From a virus, in IMG/VR virus record IMGVR_UViG_3300024999_000067, positions 1 to 64,000 of that record: DNA of 64,000 nt. One strand, 5' to 3'. The notes beneath the pieces are model-generated. The model saw only the letters and a program-made list of their open reading frames with translations. It had not been told where the DNA came from and did no database searches. Within the stretch, counting starts at the first letter, position 1; each line of letters starts with the position of its first letter. Positions 1 to 7,314 of this stretch are shown in pieces. A program made the translations under genes and the position numbers.

Positions 1-69
1 TTAATCATATCATTAACGGCAAACAGTTAAATGGAAAGACGAACTGGTTGCCGTTAATGATATGATTAA
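1..69. repeat. 22-bp perfect inverted repeat (long hairpin) at window start
   Basis: Bases 1-22 are the exact reverse complement of 48-69. After one mismatch the stem continues inward with CAGTT (24-28) against AACTG (42-46), leaving a 13-base loop. The total is 27 paired positions. It lies upstream of the first + strand gene and may be an upstream operon terminator, an RNA processing site or a replication/recombination palindrome. No T-run follows on the + strand, so a plain intrinsic terminator is not obvious. Confidence 0.85.
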
Positions 70-123
70 TCGGTTGTACTTTCATTATGATCAAAATAAT
101 GTAAAATGATTAGCTGACGGCTT

Positions 124-149
124 AGAGGGAACTAGCGATGGTTCCCTCT
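124..149 (+). promoter_or_regulatory. Leader hairpin before first operon
   Basis: AGAGGGAAC (124-132) pairs perfectly with GTTCCCTCT (141-149) around an 8-base loop. It sits about 50 bases before the first gene and 55 bases after the long palindrome. No U-tract follows. A 5' UTR stabilising or processing hairpin is the simplest reading. The stretch 70-123 is AT-rich and could hold a promoter (TTGTAC at 74-79), but no convincing -10 box is properly spaced. Confidence 0.5.
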
Positions 150-197
150 GACATGTTACGTTGGTCAACATTACTTCAACTCTATAAGGAGAATATT

Positions 198-575
198 ATG
201 GAAACAAGATTACTGTGTTCTAGCGGTTGTGTTAATGATGGTGATGTACTGCCTCTTGGTGCTACGGCATGTGAGGTATGTCCTGTATGTGGTCATCTGG
301 TAACAGAGTTTGATGAACTGCAATGCTTCAAGGGAAGACCACAACTGGGAATGGCCCACATGCATCAGAACAAAGGTAAACTATACAAGGAGATTGGTAC
401 CAATTGTGTGTACATGCTGGCGCAGGTTGGTTACAAGAAGTACAACATGATCAATGTTGATACTGGTAACAGGATGCATGGTGATCCTTCTAGTTTTGCT
501 CATGAAGTATTATGTGGGTTTGAGAAGCTGGAAGGGTGGAAACTGGAACTTCATCAGGAAGTGGAAGACTTATGA
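198..575 (+). CDS. Cysteine-containing protein of unknown function
   Basis: A 125-aa protein I do not recognise. The start at 198 is chosen because AAGGAG lies 8 bases upstream; the longer in-frame start at 138 lies inside the leader hairpin. The N-terminal part has a Cys cluster ending in CEVCPVCG, like half of a zinc ribbon. The rest is mixed alpha/beta with no membrane segment. Its stop overlaps the next start (ATGA), so the pair is translationally coupled. Confidence 0.7.
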   Translation: METRLLCSSGCVNDGDVLPLGATACEVCPVCGHLVTEFDELQCFKGRPQLGMAHMHQNKGKLYKEIGTNCVYMLAQVGYKKYNMINVDTGNRMHGDPSSFAHEVLCGFEKLEGWKLELHQEVEDL

Positions 576-778
576 AGAAAGGATACACTGGAAAGAAGGC
601 CTGTCCTGATGGTGAAATATACACCTTCAAGAACGGGATAGCGGTTGTACCTGGGTTCAGGTTGTTTCATGAACCCGTTCTTATTACATTGGCTCAATTC
701 AAGGAGATGGCAAATGGAAATAAAAGAAGTGGATCATCAGAAATTACACAAACATCAGGGAACGATTTGGGAAAGTGA
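572..778 (+). CDS. Small hypothetical protein
   Basis: A 68-aa protein beginning MKKGYTGKKACPDG. Its start overlaps the upstream stop as ATGA. No family is recognised. It overlaps the following gene by about 65 bases in another frame, an unusually long overlap even for this compact region. The C-terminal 20 residues are low-complexity Ser/Gly/Thr and may exist mainly because of that overlap. Confidence 0.55.
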   Translation: MKKGYTGKKACPDGEIYTFKNGIAVVPGFRLFHEPVLITLAQFKEMANGNKRSGSSEITQTSGNDLGK

Positions 779-944
779 AAAACTTGGAAGATACGTTCTT
801 TGTCAAGTGGGACCCGCAGAATATGTAATGATTAGCATTCACTCGTGGAATCGGTTACGTTCTGCTTCTAAGTCATGGAGAGAAGTTACAGCAGGGTTGA
901 CGTTGGTAGCTGGTAGAGCAGTTTACAGAAAAGGAGGAAAGTAA
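714..944 (+). CDS. Small hypothetical protein
   Basis: A 76-aa protein starting MEIKEVDHQKLHKHQG. The start is set by AAGGAG seven bases upstream. No domain is recognised; it ends in a basic tail. It overlaps the previous gene substantially and shares its last base with the next start (TAATG), so translation is probably coupled. Confidence 0.6.
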   Translation: MEIKEVDHQKLHKHQGTIWESEKLGRYVLCQVGPAEYVMISIHSWNRLRSASKSWREVTAGLTLVAGRAVYRKGGK

Positions 945-1195
945 TGGTACCGTTAAGAGCACATGCAACGGCAAAGTTTCTTCCTGCGACAGATAAGCAG
1001 GGACCACGGTTCGTGGTACAGGTAGGAGCATACCGTAAGAAGGTAATGGGAGAAGATTTAGTACCTGAGATGGATAGGTATGCTGAACTGGCACAAGCGT
1101 TAGTGGAATTGAGGATGCAGGAATTGGGAGTGCTGTGGAAGATTAAGTCTGCTTCTATTCTGCATAACGGCGTCTATGTATTCATAATGGAGTAA
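944..1195 (+). CDS. Small hypothetical protein
   Basis: An 83-aa basic protein (MVPLRAHATAKFLP...). AAAGGAGG lies just upstream of the ATG, a strong ribosome binding site. The composition suggests a small beta-containing fold with a C-terminal helix. No recognised family, membrane segment or metal motif. Confidence 0.65.
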   Translation: MVPLRAHATAKFLPATDKQGPRFVVQVGAYRKKVMGEDLVPEMDRYAELAQALVELRMQELGVLWKIKSASILHNGVYVFIME

Positions 1196-1199
1196 TGGT

Positions 1200-1400
1200 A
1201 TGCTGAACCAATTGAAGGACATAATGGCAAACAGTCTGTATGGTATGTCAGTAAAAGAAGCATTGGATAAACTGATCTGTATTGACTGCAAGAAACCGAT
1301 CACAGAAGATAGCTTCTATTCAGTAGCTGGTAGAAACGAGTATTTTATTACTGGTATGTGTGAATACTGTTATGATAAAATCTTTGAAAAGGAGGAATAA
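1200..1400 (+). CDS. Small two-CxxC zinc-ribbon protein
   Basis: A 66-aa protein with CIDC near residue 27 and CEYC near residue 55, the spacing of a treble-clef or zinc-ribbon knuckle. Such proteins often bind nucleic acid or partner proteins, but nothing here shows the target. It is the first of at least a dozen tiny CxxC proteins in this genome. A start at internal Met codons is possible. Confidence 0.65.
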   Translation: MLNQLKDIMANSLYGMSVKEALDKLICIDCKKPITEDSFYSVAGRNEYFITGMCEYCYDKIFEKEE

Positions 1401-1402
1401 TT

Positions 1403-1570
1403 ATGGATGATTGGAAACTATATTGCCCTAAATGTGATATGATTATGACTCTGTTTGGGATAGGAGAAATCGGAGATGATTACCTCTATGGTAAATGGAT
1501 CTGTCCTATGTGTGGTCTGGTACTGGATATTCATGAAGATGTAGAAACAGAGCAGAACAAAACAGAGTAG
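1403..1570 (+). CDS. 55-aa zinc-ribbon protein
   Basis: A short gene starting MDDWKLYCPKCDM, with CPKC at residues 8-11 and CPMC near residue 36. This is a minimal zinc ribbon. AAAAGGAGGAATAATT before the ATG is an excellent ribosome binding site and supports a real gene. The acidic C-terminal tail ends at TAG 1568-1570. Function unknown. Confidence 0.7.
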   Translation: MDDWKLYCPKCDMIMTLFGIGEIGDDYLYGKWICPMCGLVLDIHEDVETEQNKTE

Positions 1571-1677
1571 TACAAGCAAGAATAGCGGAGATTGTATCGG
1601 GAGTCAACGATTGTTTGCAGGGTATAGTGTTCTATCCTGTAAGCGTAAACAGTAAAATTTAAACATCGGAGATCACA

Positions 1678-1968
1678 ATGACTTCAACTAAAGTGGACTT
1701 TTCAGCAAGGGAAGTGGTAGGAGCGTTAAGACGGGCCTTCCCACAGATACAGGGTATCAAGATGGAAGATGAAGATAAGGTATTCCTTGGTAATGCAGCA
1801 GAAGGCGGAGAGATTAATGGTCTTCCTGCCTGTGACTATTACAACGAGGATTATGAAGAGACAGTATATGTAATGGGAGTTCATCGGAAACTGCATACTT
1901 TACTTGATACACTGGGATGGTTTGTTGAGCCGCATGATCCTGGTACCTATTATGCTTACAGGGGGTAA
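1678..1968 (+). CDS. Hypothetical protein
   Basis: A 96-aa protein (MTSTKVDFSAREVVG...) after a 107-base gap, with CGGAGATCAC before the ATG. The N-terminal segment reads like a small helical domain. The C-terminus is rich in Tyr and acidic residues. The gap 1571-1677 has only a weak imperfect hairpin around 1618-1639. No family recognised. Confidence 0.65.
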   Translation: MTSTKVDFSAREVVGALRRAFPQIQGIKMEDEDKVFLGNAAEGGEINGLPACDYYNEDYEETVYVMGVHRKLHTLLDTLGWFVEPHDPGTYYAYRG

Positions 1969-1973
1969 TGGTT

Positions 1974-2180
1974 ATGAAAGAAGCTATTGTTTGGGTAAAC
2001 AACCGACAAGTTTCCATAGTTACTACCCGAGAAGAACTGATAAAAGAGATAAATCATTACCAGGCATTCTGGTTGTCTTCCATAGGCAATGAATACTCTA
2101 GTAAGATAACCAAGAGTAAGATTATTGTGAATGGATTGACAGAAGAAGATAGAAAATGGTTATCCGCTCGTATGCGGTAA
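1974..2180 (+). CDS. Small hypothetical protein
   Basis: A 68-aa protein beginning MKEAIVWVNNRQVS. The start at 1974 rather than 1968 is preferred because the G-rich Shine-Dalgarno stretch is eight bases upstream of it. It shares an 'IVWVN' start with the gene at 2374, so the two may be distant relatives or share a beta-strand unit. Function unknown. Confidence 0.6.
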   Translation: MKEAIVWVNNRQVSIVTTREELIKEINHYQAFWLSSIGNEYSSKITKSKIIVNGLTEEDRKWLSARMR

Positions 2181-2191
2181 GGGGAATAGAT

Positions 2192-2377
2192 ATGAAACTA
2201 TTTTGCCAATGCAACAGTACGTGGATTGTCACTCCTGGCTATGAATCAAGACAAATCAATGGTACTGGAACCATTGAAAGGAAAACATTTGGAATGTGTC
2301 CTGAATGTGGTTATTATTTTTGGATAGAAGCCGATTATGAAAACATGATGCATGATTTACGGGAGATGAACTCATGA
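2192..2377 (+). CDS. Small zinc-ribbon protein
   Basis: A 61-aa protein (MKLFCQCNSTWIV...) with CQC near the N-terminus and CPEC near residue 37, a likely single zinc site. AAGGGGAATAGAT precedes the ATG. Its stop overlaps the next start (ATGA). Function unknown. Confidence 0.65.
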   Translation: MKLFCQCNSTWIVTPGYESRQINGTGTIERKTFGMCPECGYYFWIEADYENMMHDLREMNS

Positions 2378-2766
2378 TTGTATGGGTAAACAAAAACTTG
2401 ACAGAATTCTCTACTCCATGGTCGATCAAGAGTAGCCGGGTACTATTGATACACAATAGTACCGGTAAGCATGGAAAGTGTTTCAAGAACGTGTATCTTG
2501 GGTATTCAAGGGATGGGCGGATCCATCGTATCAGTATCCGTCCTCATCTCAATAGGAAACCTGTAGTGGAGAAAGTAGTTGGAATATGGGTTGCTGACAG
2601 TGATTATTCCGTGATGGGGAATGAAGTGTTTTCTGGCAAAACTAAACGGAACCAATCTATAGATGGTAGATTTGGTATCTATGAGACTGGTACAGTTATT
2701 GAGTGTCAAGATATTCAATGGGAACTGAAGGAGGATCGGGGATGGGTAATATCAAGGAGACAGTAG
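2374..2766 (+). CDS. Hypothetical protein
   Basis: A 130-aa, mainly beta-predicted basic protein starting MIVWVNKNLTEFSTPW. It is coupled to the upstream zinc ribbon by an ATGA overlap and overlaps the next gene by 25 bases. The alternating hydrophobic and polar residues suggest a small beta-barrel, but I recognise no domain. Confidence 0.65.
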   Translation: MIVWVNKNLTEFSTPWSIKSSRVLLIHNSTGKHGKCFKNVYLGYSRDGRIHRISIRPHLNRKPVVEKVVGIWVADSDYSVMGNEVFSGKTKRNQSIDGRFGIYETGTVIECQDIQWELKEDRGWVISRRQ

Positions 2767-3014
2767 AGTTATCGGAAAAGTATACAAAACTGGATCCAGA
2801 TAAAGTATTCCTGTTCTGGGGAGCCACCTGTAACTGTGATATTGATCAGGAAACGGATCAGACACTAGAACAGTTTATGGAAAATGGCCCTCCTACTTGT
2901 CCCTTATGCAAGAAAGAGTTTTGGTTTGGTTCCTGTGTTACCGAGAAATCGGAGACTGAAAAATCGACCACGGAAGACAAAATAATTGTTGACGTAAGTA
3001 AACGGATAGACTAG
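2742..3014 (+). CDS. Small Cys-motif hypothetical protein
   Basis: A 90-aa protein with a CNC motif near residue 32 and CPLC near residue 57, a plausible zinc site. AAGGAGG eleven bases before ATG 2742 sets the start. The tail is Glu/Ser/Thr/Lys-rich and probably disordered. Last member of the first run of small genes. Confidence 0.65.
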   Translation: MGNIKETVELSEKYTKLDPDKVFLFWGATCNCDIDQETDQTLEQFMENGPPTCPLCKKEFWFGSCVTEKSETEKSTTEDKIIVDVSKRID

Positions 3015-3019
3015 AATAT

Positions 3020-3060
3020 AGACATAGAGACAGTTGCGTCCATAAGGCATAGCTATGTCT
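3020..3060 (+). promoter_or_regulatory. 8-bp inverted repeat in intergenic gap
   Basis: AGACATAG (3020-3027) and CTATGTCT (3053-3060) are perfect inverted repeats around a 25-base loop, in the 78-base gap before the next gene. No poly-T follows. It could be a weak mRNA hairpin or an operator-like site. Confidence 0.35.
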
Positions 3061-3092
3061 GGTCAATGGTGACTAAAACAAAACGAGGTGAT

Positions 3093-3758
3093 ATGATGGC
3101 TAAGACGAAACAAATGTGGATAGACGAGGTTAAGGCGTTCGGTCAGGAAGCACTCGGTGATGTTACTGAAGCTGATCTGAATGGTATGCAGATTGGGCAA
3201 CTTAAAGCCCTGAAAAAAGAACTTGAGAAAGAGACTGGTAAGGTGGAAGAACCTGCTGCCAGTAAGCAGGAAGAGAAGACGGAAGAACTTCCTAAGAGCC
3301 AGTTCATTTCAATGTGTGGAAGTGAATACGATCCCAAGAAGTCGGGATCATGTGCCAAGCAGTGCAGTAAAGATTTCCCGGAAGCATTCAAGGCTTGCTC
3401 CGAGAATTTCGCGGCTAAAGCTTCAGTCGGTACAACTACTAAAACGAAAAAGACGAAAGCACCTACTACCGGTGGGAAGACAGTATGGAATCATGTTGCT
3501 TCAAGTCAAGCTGGCTTGATTGACGAGTGCATCATCGGTGGCAAGCAGATGACTCTAGCGGAGATTGCTGAGTTTGCAAAGGCGAAGGAAGCACGGACTT
3601 TGAATCATCTTCAGCATCTGGTTGCTGACTGGCAGATCACGATCTTGACTGACAAGCGGAAAGTTGGTGAGGAAGAGAAAACGTACTACTTCTGGAAAGA
3701 CAAATGTCCGGCAGCAGTTGGGGAACCGTTGGCAGGCAGGTCTGCGTATAAATCTTAA
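3093..3758 (+). CDS. Putative DNA-binding protein with C-terminal winged-helix-like domain (paralogue of 18713-19327)
   Basis: A 221-aa protein. The start at 3093 (or 3096) follows GAGGTGAT, a near-perfect ribosome binding site. The N-terminal helix-rich part is followed by a Lys/Thr/Pro linker and a C-terminal domain of about 90 residues. That domain matches the one in the 18713-19327 product: NH near the start, G-L/I-ID, G-x-MT..EI, H-x-x-HLV-x-D, then a beta hairpin ending in K-T-x-Y. I infer a small winged-helix fold acting as a nucleoid-type or regulatory DNA-binding protein. A Cys-containing segment (CGSEYDP...CAKQC) in the middle is absent from the paralogue. Confidence 0.6.
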   Translation: MMAKTKQMWIDEVKAFGQEALGDVTEADLNGMQIGQLKALKKELEKETGKVEEPAASKQEEKTEELPKSQFISMCGSEYDPKKSGSCAKQCSKDFPEAFKACSENFAAKASVGTTTKTKKTKAPTTGGKTVWNHVASSQAGLIDECIIGGKQMTLAEIAEFAKAKEARTLNHLQHLVADWQITILTDKRKVGEEEKTYYFWKDKCPAAVGEPLAGRSAYKS

Positions 3759-3788
3759 TTCAAGTATCTTTTTGGGAGAGAAGAGTGC

Positions 3789-3815
3789 TTGAATGGAGTA
3801 CGGAAATATTATAAC
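3789..3815 (+). promoter_or_regulatory. Possible promoter
   Basis: TTGAAT (3789-3794) and TATAAC (3810-3815) resemble sigma70 -35 and -10 boxes, but the spacer is only 15 bases. The location is sensible, directly ahead of a structured 190-base leader. Weak call. Confidence 0.3.
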
Positions 3816-3837
3816 TTACTGAATGGAGGTAGAGCTA

Positions 3838-3890
3838 TGACGAGCCGCTAAGAACGGCAACCATAAACAGAATCTTCGGATTCTGTTTAT
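3838..3890 (+). promoter_or_regulatory. Structured leader: four-codon ORF plus UUCG hairpin
   Basis: TGGAGG precedes a tiny ORF of four codons (Met-Thr-Ser-Arg-stop, 3838-3852). Its end lies in a small GCCG/CGGC hairpin. Next comes ATAAACAGAATC (3863-3874), a TTCG tetraloop, and the exact complement GATTCTGTTTAT (3879-3890): a 12-bp perfect stem. The layout resembles a leader-peptide attenuator or a translation-coupled mRNA element ahead of the gene at 3952. No U-tract follows the stem. The 3759-3951 gap has no other gene. Confidence 0.55.
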
Positions 3891-3951
3891 GTACTGGTAA
3901 TGAATAAAAGGATTTGTTATCGGTATATAAACAGAAACCTTTGGAGGCAGC

Positions 3952-4149
3952 ATGAATGAGTACGAATTCAAGATCAGGTATTTCGGTGTAAGTGGATTTT
4001 TAGAAGAGGAAACTTTCACTATCAAAGCGGAAAATGGAGACATAGCAAGAGATAAAGTTGATAATTATGCGGAAGTAGAATCGGATTTCAACGATTTTGA
4101 TAGATGGGAAATTGATCTTATCAAGGAGAACAATAATGGAACAGAATGA
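3952..4149 (+). CDS. Small acidic hypothetical protein
   Basis: A 65-aa acidic protein starting MNEYEFKIRYFGV, with TTGGAGGCAGC before the ATG. It reads like a small alpha/beta domain. It overlaps the start of the DUF2786 gene by 14 bases. Function unknown. Confidence 0.65.
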   Translation: MNEYEFKIRYFGVSGFLEEETFTIKAENGDIARDKVDNYAEVESDFNDFDRWEIDLIKENNNGTE

Positions 4150-4858
4150 GAAAATTGTAGATCGGATCAAGAAGCTGTTTGCCCTTGGACTGAAAGCCCC
4201 TGATACACCGGAAGCACAGTCATCCATGTCCAAAGCGAAGGAACTTATGGACAAGTACAATATTGCCACTATCGACATGGAAGATGATGGCACCATCAAA
4301 GACAGCAACGTTATCCGGGCTGACCTTGATTTCATGGATCAGTCCAACACATGGGAAGGTGTTCTTTGTGTCCACATCTGCAAAGCATTTCAATGTGAAG
4401 TCATCCGCAGCATAGACTACCTTACCAAGAATAAGAAACTGGTAATGTTTGGTGCTAAAACCGACATAGATTTTGCCAGTTTCCTGCTTAAATTCACCAG
4501 ACTACAAATCCAGAAACTTCTGGAGAAGTCAGGATATATTACCGTTGCCGACAAGAAAACCTATTGTCTTGGTTGTGTCAATACAGTTGGCAATCTGATC
4601 AAAGATGCATTTGTCGATCCGCCTAAACCGGAGAACGTAACCAGAACAGAAGCGGAAGAGAAAACGCAACATGCTTTGATAGTGGTTAAATCTGATGCGG
4701 TGGTTAAAAAGTTTGAGGAAGCATTTCCCGAGCGTAGAAAGGGACGGAAGATAAAGGCAAATGGTTCAAGGGATGCTTACATGAACGGTATTGCTGATGG
4801 TAACAAGGTGAAGATCAATCGTCAGTTGGGTGGTGGATCCCACAGTAAACTGAAATAG
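4136..4858 (+). CDS. DUF2786 family protein
   Basis: A 240-aa protein. Its first 45 residues (KIVDRIKKLFALG...SKAKELMDKYNI) fit the DUF2786 helical motif as I recall it. That domain is found in many phage and bacterial proteins of unknown function, usually followed, as here, by a longer uncharacterised C-terminal domain. AAGGAG lies upstream of ATG 4136. The C-terminus is basic and glycine-rich (GDGNK..GGGSH), suggesting nucleic-acid contact. The role is unproven. Confidence 0.75.
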   Translation: MEQNEKIVDRIKKLFALGLKAPDTPEAQSSMSKAKELMDKYNIATIDMEDDGTIKDSNVIRADLDFMDQSNTWEGVLCVHICKAFQCEVIRSIDYLTKNKKLVMFGAKTDIDFASFLLKFTRLQIQKLLEKSGYITVADKKTYCLGCVNTVGNLIKDAFVDPPKPENVTRTEAEEKTQHALIVVKSDAVVKKFEEAFPERRKGRKIKANGSRDAYMNGIADGNKVKINRQLGGGSHSKLK

Positions 4859-4867
4859 GAGGTTAGT

Positions 4868-4906
4868 ATGCGGAAAGTTCTCCCTTACAAAACTTATGGA
4901 AATTAA
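4868..4906 (+). CDS. Possible 12-residue micro-ORF
   Basis: ATG 4868 opens a 12-codon frame (MRKVLPYKTYGN) behind a strong AGGAGG with good spacing. It ends just before the ribosome binding site of the DUF932 gene. It may be a leader peptide that couples translation, or chance. Nothing beyond the ribosome binding site supports it. Confidence 0.3.
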   Translation: MRKVLPYKTYGN

Positions 4907-4918
4907 GGAGATTGCCCT

Positions 4919-5791
4919 ATGAACGGACAAGAGAAGATCATGGAAGAAGAGAAATTGGAAGCTATCCGGGAAGAGATTCATGCACGTTTTCCAGATGTAG
5001 CATGGCCGGAACCTGTGCTGGAACCAATCTACCATGGCAGAATCAAGAAAACCGAGATTAAGAATCGGAAAGCTATAATGGATGTAAATACAGGTATCGT
5101 ATGGGATATCGTGTCAAATGTATATGGCTTGATTCCCCATGAGAAAGCCCTGTATGATGTACTGGCCGGTATCCCTGAAGAGATGGGAAAACCTGAAATT
5201 GATCTGAGCATCTGGAATTATGGTTCTCGTTTCAGAGCAGATATCAAGTTTCCTGAAGTCGGAAAAGATGTGGAGATCAAGGTCGGGGACAAGGTACGAC
5301 CAAGATTTACAATTCAATCTTCCTATGACCGTTTCCTGTTGCATGATCTGGAATACGGTGCAGAACAGTTAAAGTGCACTAACGGATTGATGATTTTCAA
5401 TGGTAAGAAATCTTCACGGAAACATATAACCACGGCACACATTACCCCTGAAGTGTTGGCAAAACTTGCAGAAAATTTCCTGATCGAATATAGTGAAGCT
5501 ACAGAGCAATGGCGCAAGTGGGCTAACAGGCAGTTGACCCAAGTGGAACTGGATGATGTGTTTGAGGCACTGCCTTTCTCTCAGCCGGAAAAAGAGAAGA
5601 TAATGGCACTTCCCCTGATGAATAGTGACAATCAGTTCTTGCAGCAGATGGAGAATCGTACACTGTGGGATGTGAACAGCGCCGCTACCCAGTTCACGAA
5701 ACACGAAATTCGTGGTGATCAGAGGCGTAATGACCTGGAAAGGGACATTGCAATCGCTATGAGTAAAGTCGGGAAGGACTTGATAAAATGA
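4919..5791 (+). CDS. DUF932-like phage/plasmid protein
   Basis: A 290-aa protein. The central region (VNTGIVWDIVSNVYGLIPHEKAL, then a beta-rich segment with SYDR and LMIFNG) fits the DUF932 (phage/plasmid-like, TIGR03299-type) family as I remember it. These proteins occur in phages and conjugative elements and have no settled function. AAGGAG lies 11 bases before ATG 4919. The stop overlaps the next start (ATGA). No catalytic motif is evident. Confidence 0.65.
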   Translation: MNGQEKIMEEEKLEAIREEIHARFPDVAWPEPVLEPIYHGRIKKTEIKNRKAIMDVNTGIVWDIVSNVYGLIPHEKALYDVLAGIPEEMGKPEIDLSIWNYGSRFRADIKFPEVGKDVEIKVGDKVRPRFTIQSSYDRFLLHDLEYGAEQLKCTNGLMIFNGKKSSRKHITTAHITPEVLAKLAENFLIEYSEATEQWRKWANRQLTQVELDDVFEALPFSQPEKEKIMALPLMNSDNQFLQQMENRTLWDVNSAATQFTKHEIRGDQRRNDLERDIAIAMSKVGKDLIK

Positions 5792-5979
5792 TTTATGAAA
5801 TCTTTTTGTCGGCAGGACAGGAGGATGGTTTTATCGTGCGTGGTGCTAAGTCTATGGACGAAGCTGTCACAAGGACAATTCACCATGCAAGACAGAAACA
5901 CCCCGATCTATTTGACGCTAATGGGATGGTAAAAGAGTATGGATTCCCATTAGTATATGAAATTCCACGATGGCAATAG
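5788..5979 (+). CDS. Small hypothetical protein
   Basis: A 63-aa protein (MIYEIFLSAGQEDGF...) coupled to the DUF932 gene by a four-base overlap. The predicted pattern is beta-strand, helix, beta-strand. No family recognised. Confidence 0.6.
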   Translation: MIYEIFLSAGQEDGFIVRGAKSMDEAVTRTIHHARQKHPDLFDANGMVKEYGFPLVYEIPRWQ

Positions 5980-5987
5980 GAGGAATT

Positions 5988-6272
5988 ATGCCAACAAATA
6001 TAAATGTGGTATCAGGCAAAGGACCGACAAGGGTTGGTGAATTGAAGTATGGTTCTTATCTGATATACAATAGCTCTTTCTACATTAAACTGGATAAACA
6101 TAAATTGGGAGAACATATTACACTTCTGATTAAGAAAGGGGAATCCGCTCTGGTAAATCTGAAACTCGGGACAATACGTTCAATCCCTGGAAACACAATG
6201 GTTACACCGCTTCAAGCAAATATTGATGTTTATGAATTGGATAAAGTGGAATTGCAGGAGTACCTGAAATGA
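5988..6272 (+). CDS. Hypothetical protein
   Basis: A 94-aa protein beginning MPTNINVVSGKGPT. AGGAGG six bases before ATG 5988 decides the start. Mostly beta-predicted, like a small barrel. Its stop overlaps the next start (ATGA). Confidence 0.65.
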   Translation: MPTNINVVSGKGPTRVGELKYGSYLIYNSSFYIKLDKHKLGEHITLLIKKGESALVNLKLGTIRSIPGNTMVTPLQANIDVYELDKVELQEYLK

Positions 6273-6700
6273 CAGAAAAAGTGGGAGTATGGATACCAGT
6301 AGATCAGAACGGTACTTCATTCAAACAGATATTTGAAACTGATGGTATGACGTATGCTGATTTAGTGGAGAAGGTATATCGTGGAATTGACTTGTATCTT
6401 GTCCATAGTGTGGATAACAGTTTCAATTATATTTTTCCTATGGCTTTTGCAGAGAATAGATTGATTCCACTTTCTGCTATCATGGCAAACAATTACAGTA
6501 TCATGCCTACAGGAAAGAAGTTGGGGGAACTGGAATGCAGTTCCATTACACCTAATTACTGGACATGTGACTGTAAGAAAAACTTTGTATGGCACAAGAT
6601 TGTGCAGAAATGCCACAGGTGCAATCAAACAGTTGGTAATGCTCGTAACAGGCTACCAGATTTAAACAATCTCATCAAATGGGACTATTTGGTTCCGTAA
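6269..6700 (+). CDS. Hypothetical protein with C-terminal zinc ribbon
   Basis: A 143-aa protein. The first 90 residues are an unrecognised alpha/beta domain. The C-terminal part has CDC near residue 98 and CHRC near residue 113, a likely zinc site. ATGA coupling to the upstream gene. Confidence 0.65.
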   Translation: MTEKVGVWIPVDQNGTSFKQIFETDGMTYADLVEKVYRGIDLYLVHSVDNSFNYIFPMAFAENRLIPLSAIMANNYSIMPTGKKLGELECSSITPNYWTCDCKKNFVWHKIVQKCHRCNQTVGNARNRLPDLNNLIKWDYLVP

Positions 6701-6719
6701 ACAGCACAATCCTAATTAA

Positions 6720-7064
6720 ATGGAGAACAAAATGGGTATTGATAATTTGACAATCGGTGAAATTAAACAATTAGCTTGTATGTTTGGATCTAAACAGTGT
6801 GATAATTCAGCATGGGAACTGGATGAAGTTTACCTGATCAGAACAGTTACTATGATTGATACTGGTAAAGTGGTTAAAGTTACTGATCAAGAGATTGTAT
6901 TGGAAGATGCTGCGTGGATAGCAGATACTGGAAGATTTTCGGATGCTATTAAAAAATGTGAATTTAATGAAGTAGAACCGTTTCCAGATGGCAAAGTTAT
7001 TATTGGTCGTGGGGCTATTATCGACGCGGTAAAGATTAAAAAATCTCCCAGGAGCCAAAAATGA
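6720..7064 (+). CDS. DUF6948-like protein
   Basis: A 114-aa protein with LTIGEIKQLACMF near the start and a C-terminal half containing IVLEDAAWIADTGRFSDA, VEPFPDG and VIIGRGAIIDA. These signatures fit DUF6948-type proteins as I recall them, which recur in phages and bacteria next to genes built from short repeats. Here the neighbour is also a repeat gene, started by ATGA overlap. Function unknown; the conserved pairing suggests a joint role. Confidence 0.6.
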   Translation: MENKMGIDNLTIGEIKQLACMFGSKQCDNSAWELDEVYLIRTVTMIDTGKVVKVTDQEIVLEDAAWIADTGRFSDAIKKCEFNEVEPFPDGKVIIGRGAIIDAVKIKKSPRSQK

Positions 7065-7294
7065 ATACAGCAGTTTTACGAACTGGTTTTGACTGGTCAA
7101 GGTCAGGGCCAAGGTCAGGGTCAAGGTCAAGGTCAAGGTCAAGGTCAGGGTCAGGGTCAAGGTCAAGGTCAAGGTCATGGTCAAGGTCAAGGTCAAGGTC
7201 AGGGTCATGGTCAAGGTCAAGGTCAGGGTCAAGGTCAGGGTCAGGGTCATGGTCAAGGTCATGGTCAAGGTCAAGGTCAGGGTCATGGTCATGA
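7061..7294 (+). CDS. Low-complexity Ser/Arg/Gly repeat protein (frame uncertain)
   Basis: The frame starting by ATGA overlap at 7061 reads MNTAVLRTGFDW and then Ser-Arg/Ser-Gly/Ser-Trp dipeptides for about 60 residues. It is the best-supported start because of translational coupling. A second + strand frame (TTG at 7089, to 7445) reads the same DNA as Gly-Gln/Gly-His repeats followed by a non-repetitive tail. Both frames stay open because the repeat unit is six bases. Whether any product is made is unclear. Confidence 0.4.
   Translation: MNTAVLRTGFDWSRSGPRSGSRSRSRSRSGSGSRSRSRSWSRSRSRSGSWSRSRSGSRSGSGSWSRSWSRSRSGSWS
7095..7291 (+). repeat. GGTCAN hexanucleotide tandem repeat (about 33 units)
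   Basis: A near-continuous array of GGTCAA, GGTCAG and GGTCAT units about 197 bases long, with one GGCCAA variant near the start. The sixth base is the main variable position. The unit length keeps all reading frames open on both strands. Likely formed by replication slippage; its length should vary between isolates. Confidence 0.95.
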
Positions 7295-7314
7295 AAATGC
7301 AATAGTTGGAACCT

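Noticed and set aside
70-110. Sigma70 promoter with TTGTAC at 74-79
   Set aside because: The best -10 candidates are either at 15- or 22-base spacing or match poorly; not convincing.
138-197. Longer start for the first gene at ATG 138
   Set aside because: It lies in the leader hairpin with no ribosome binding site, whereas ATG 198 follows AAGGAG.
7095-7291. CRISPR-like or iteron array
   Set aside because: Contiguous six-base units with no spacers; a slippage repeat, not a CRISPR.
6807-7302. Long - strand frames of Thr-Leu and Asp-Leu-Asp-Pro repeats
   Set aside because: They are reverse-strand readings of the GGTCAN array; the six-base unit keeps every frame open. No ribosome binding site and the flanking genes are all on +.
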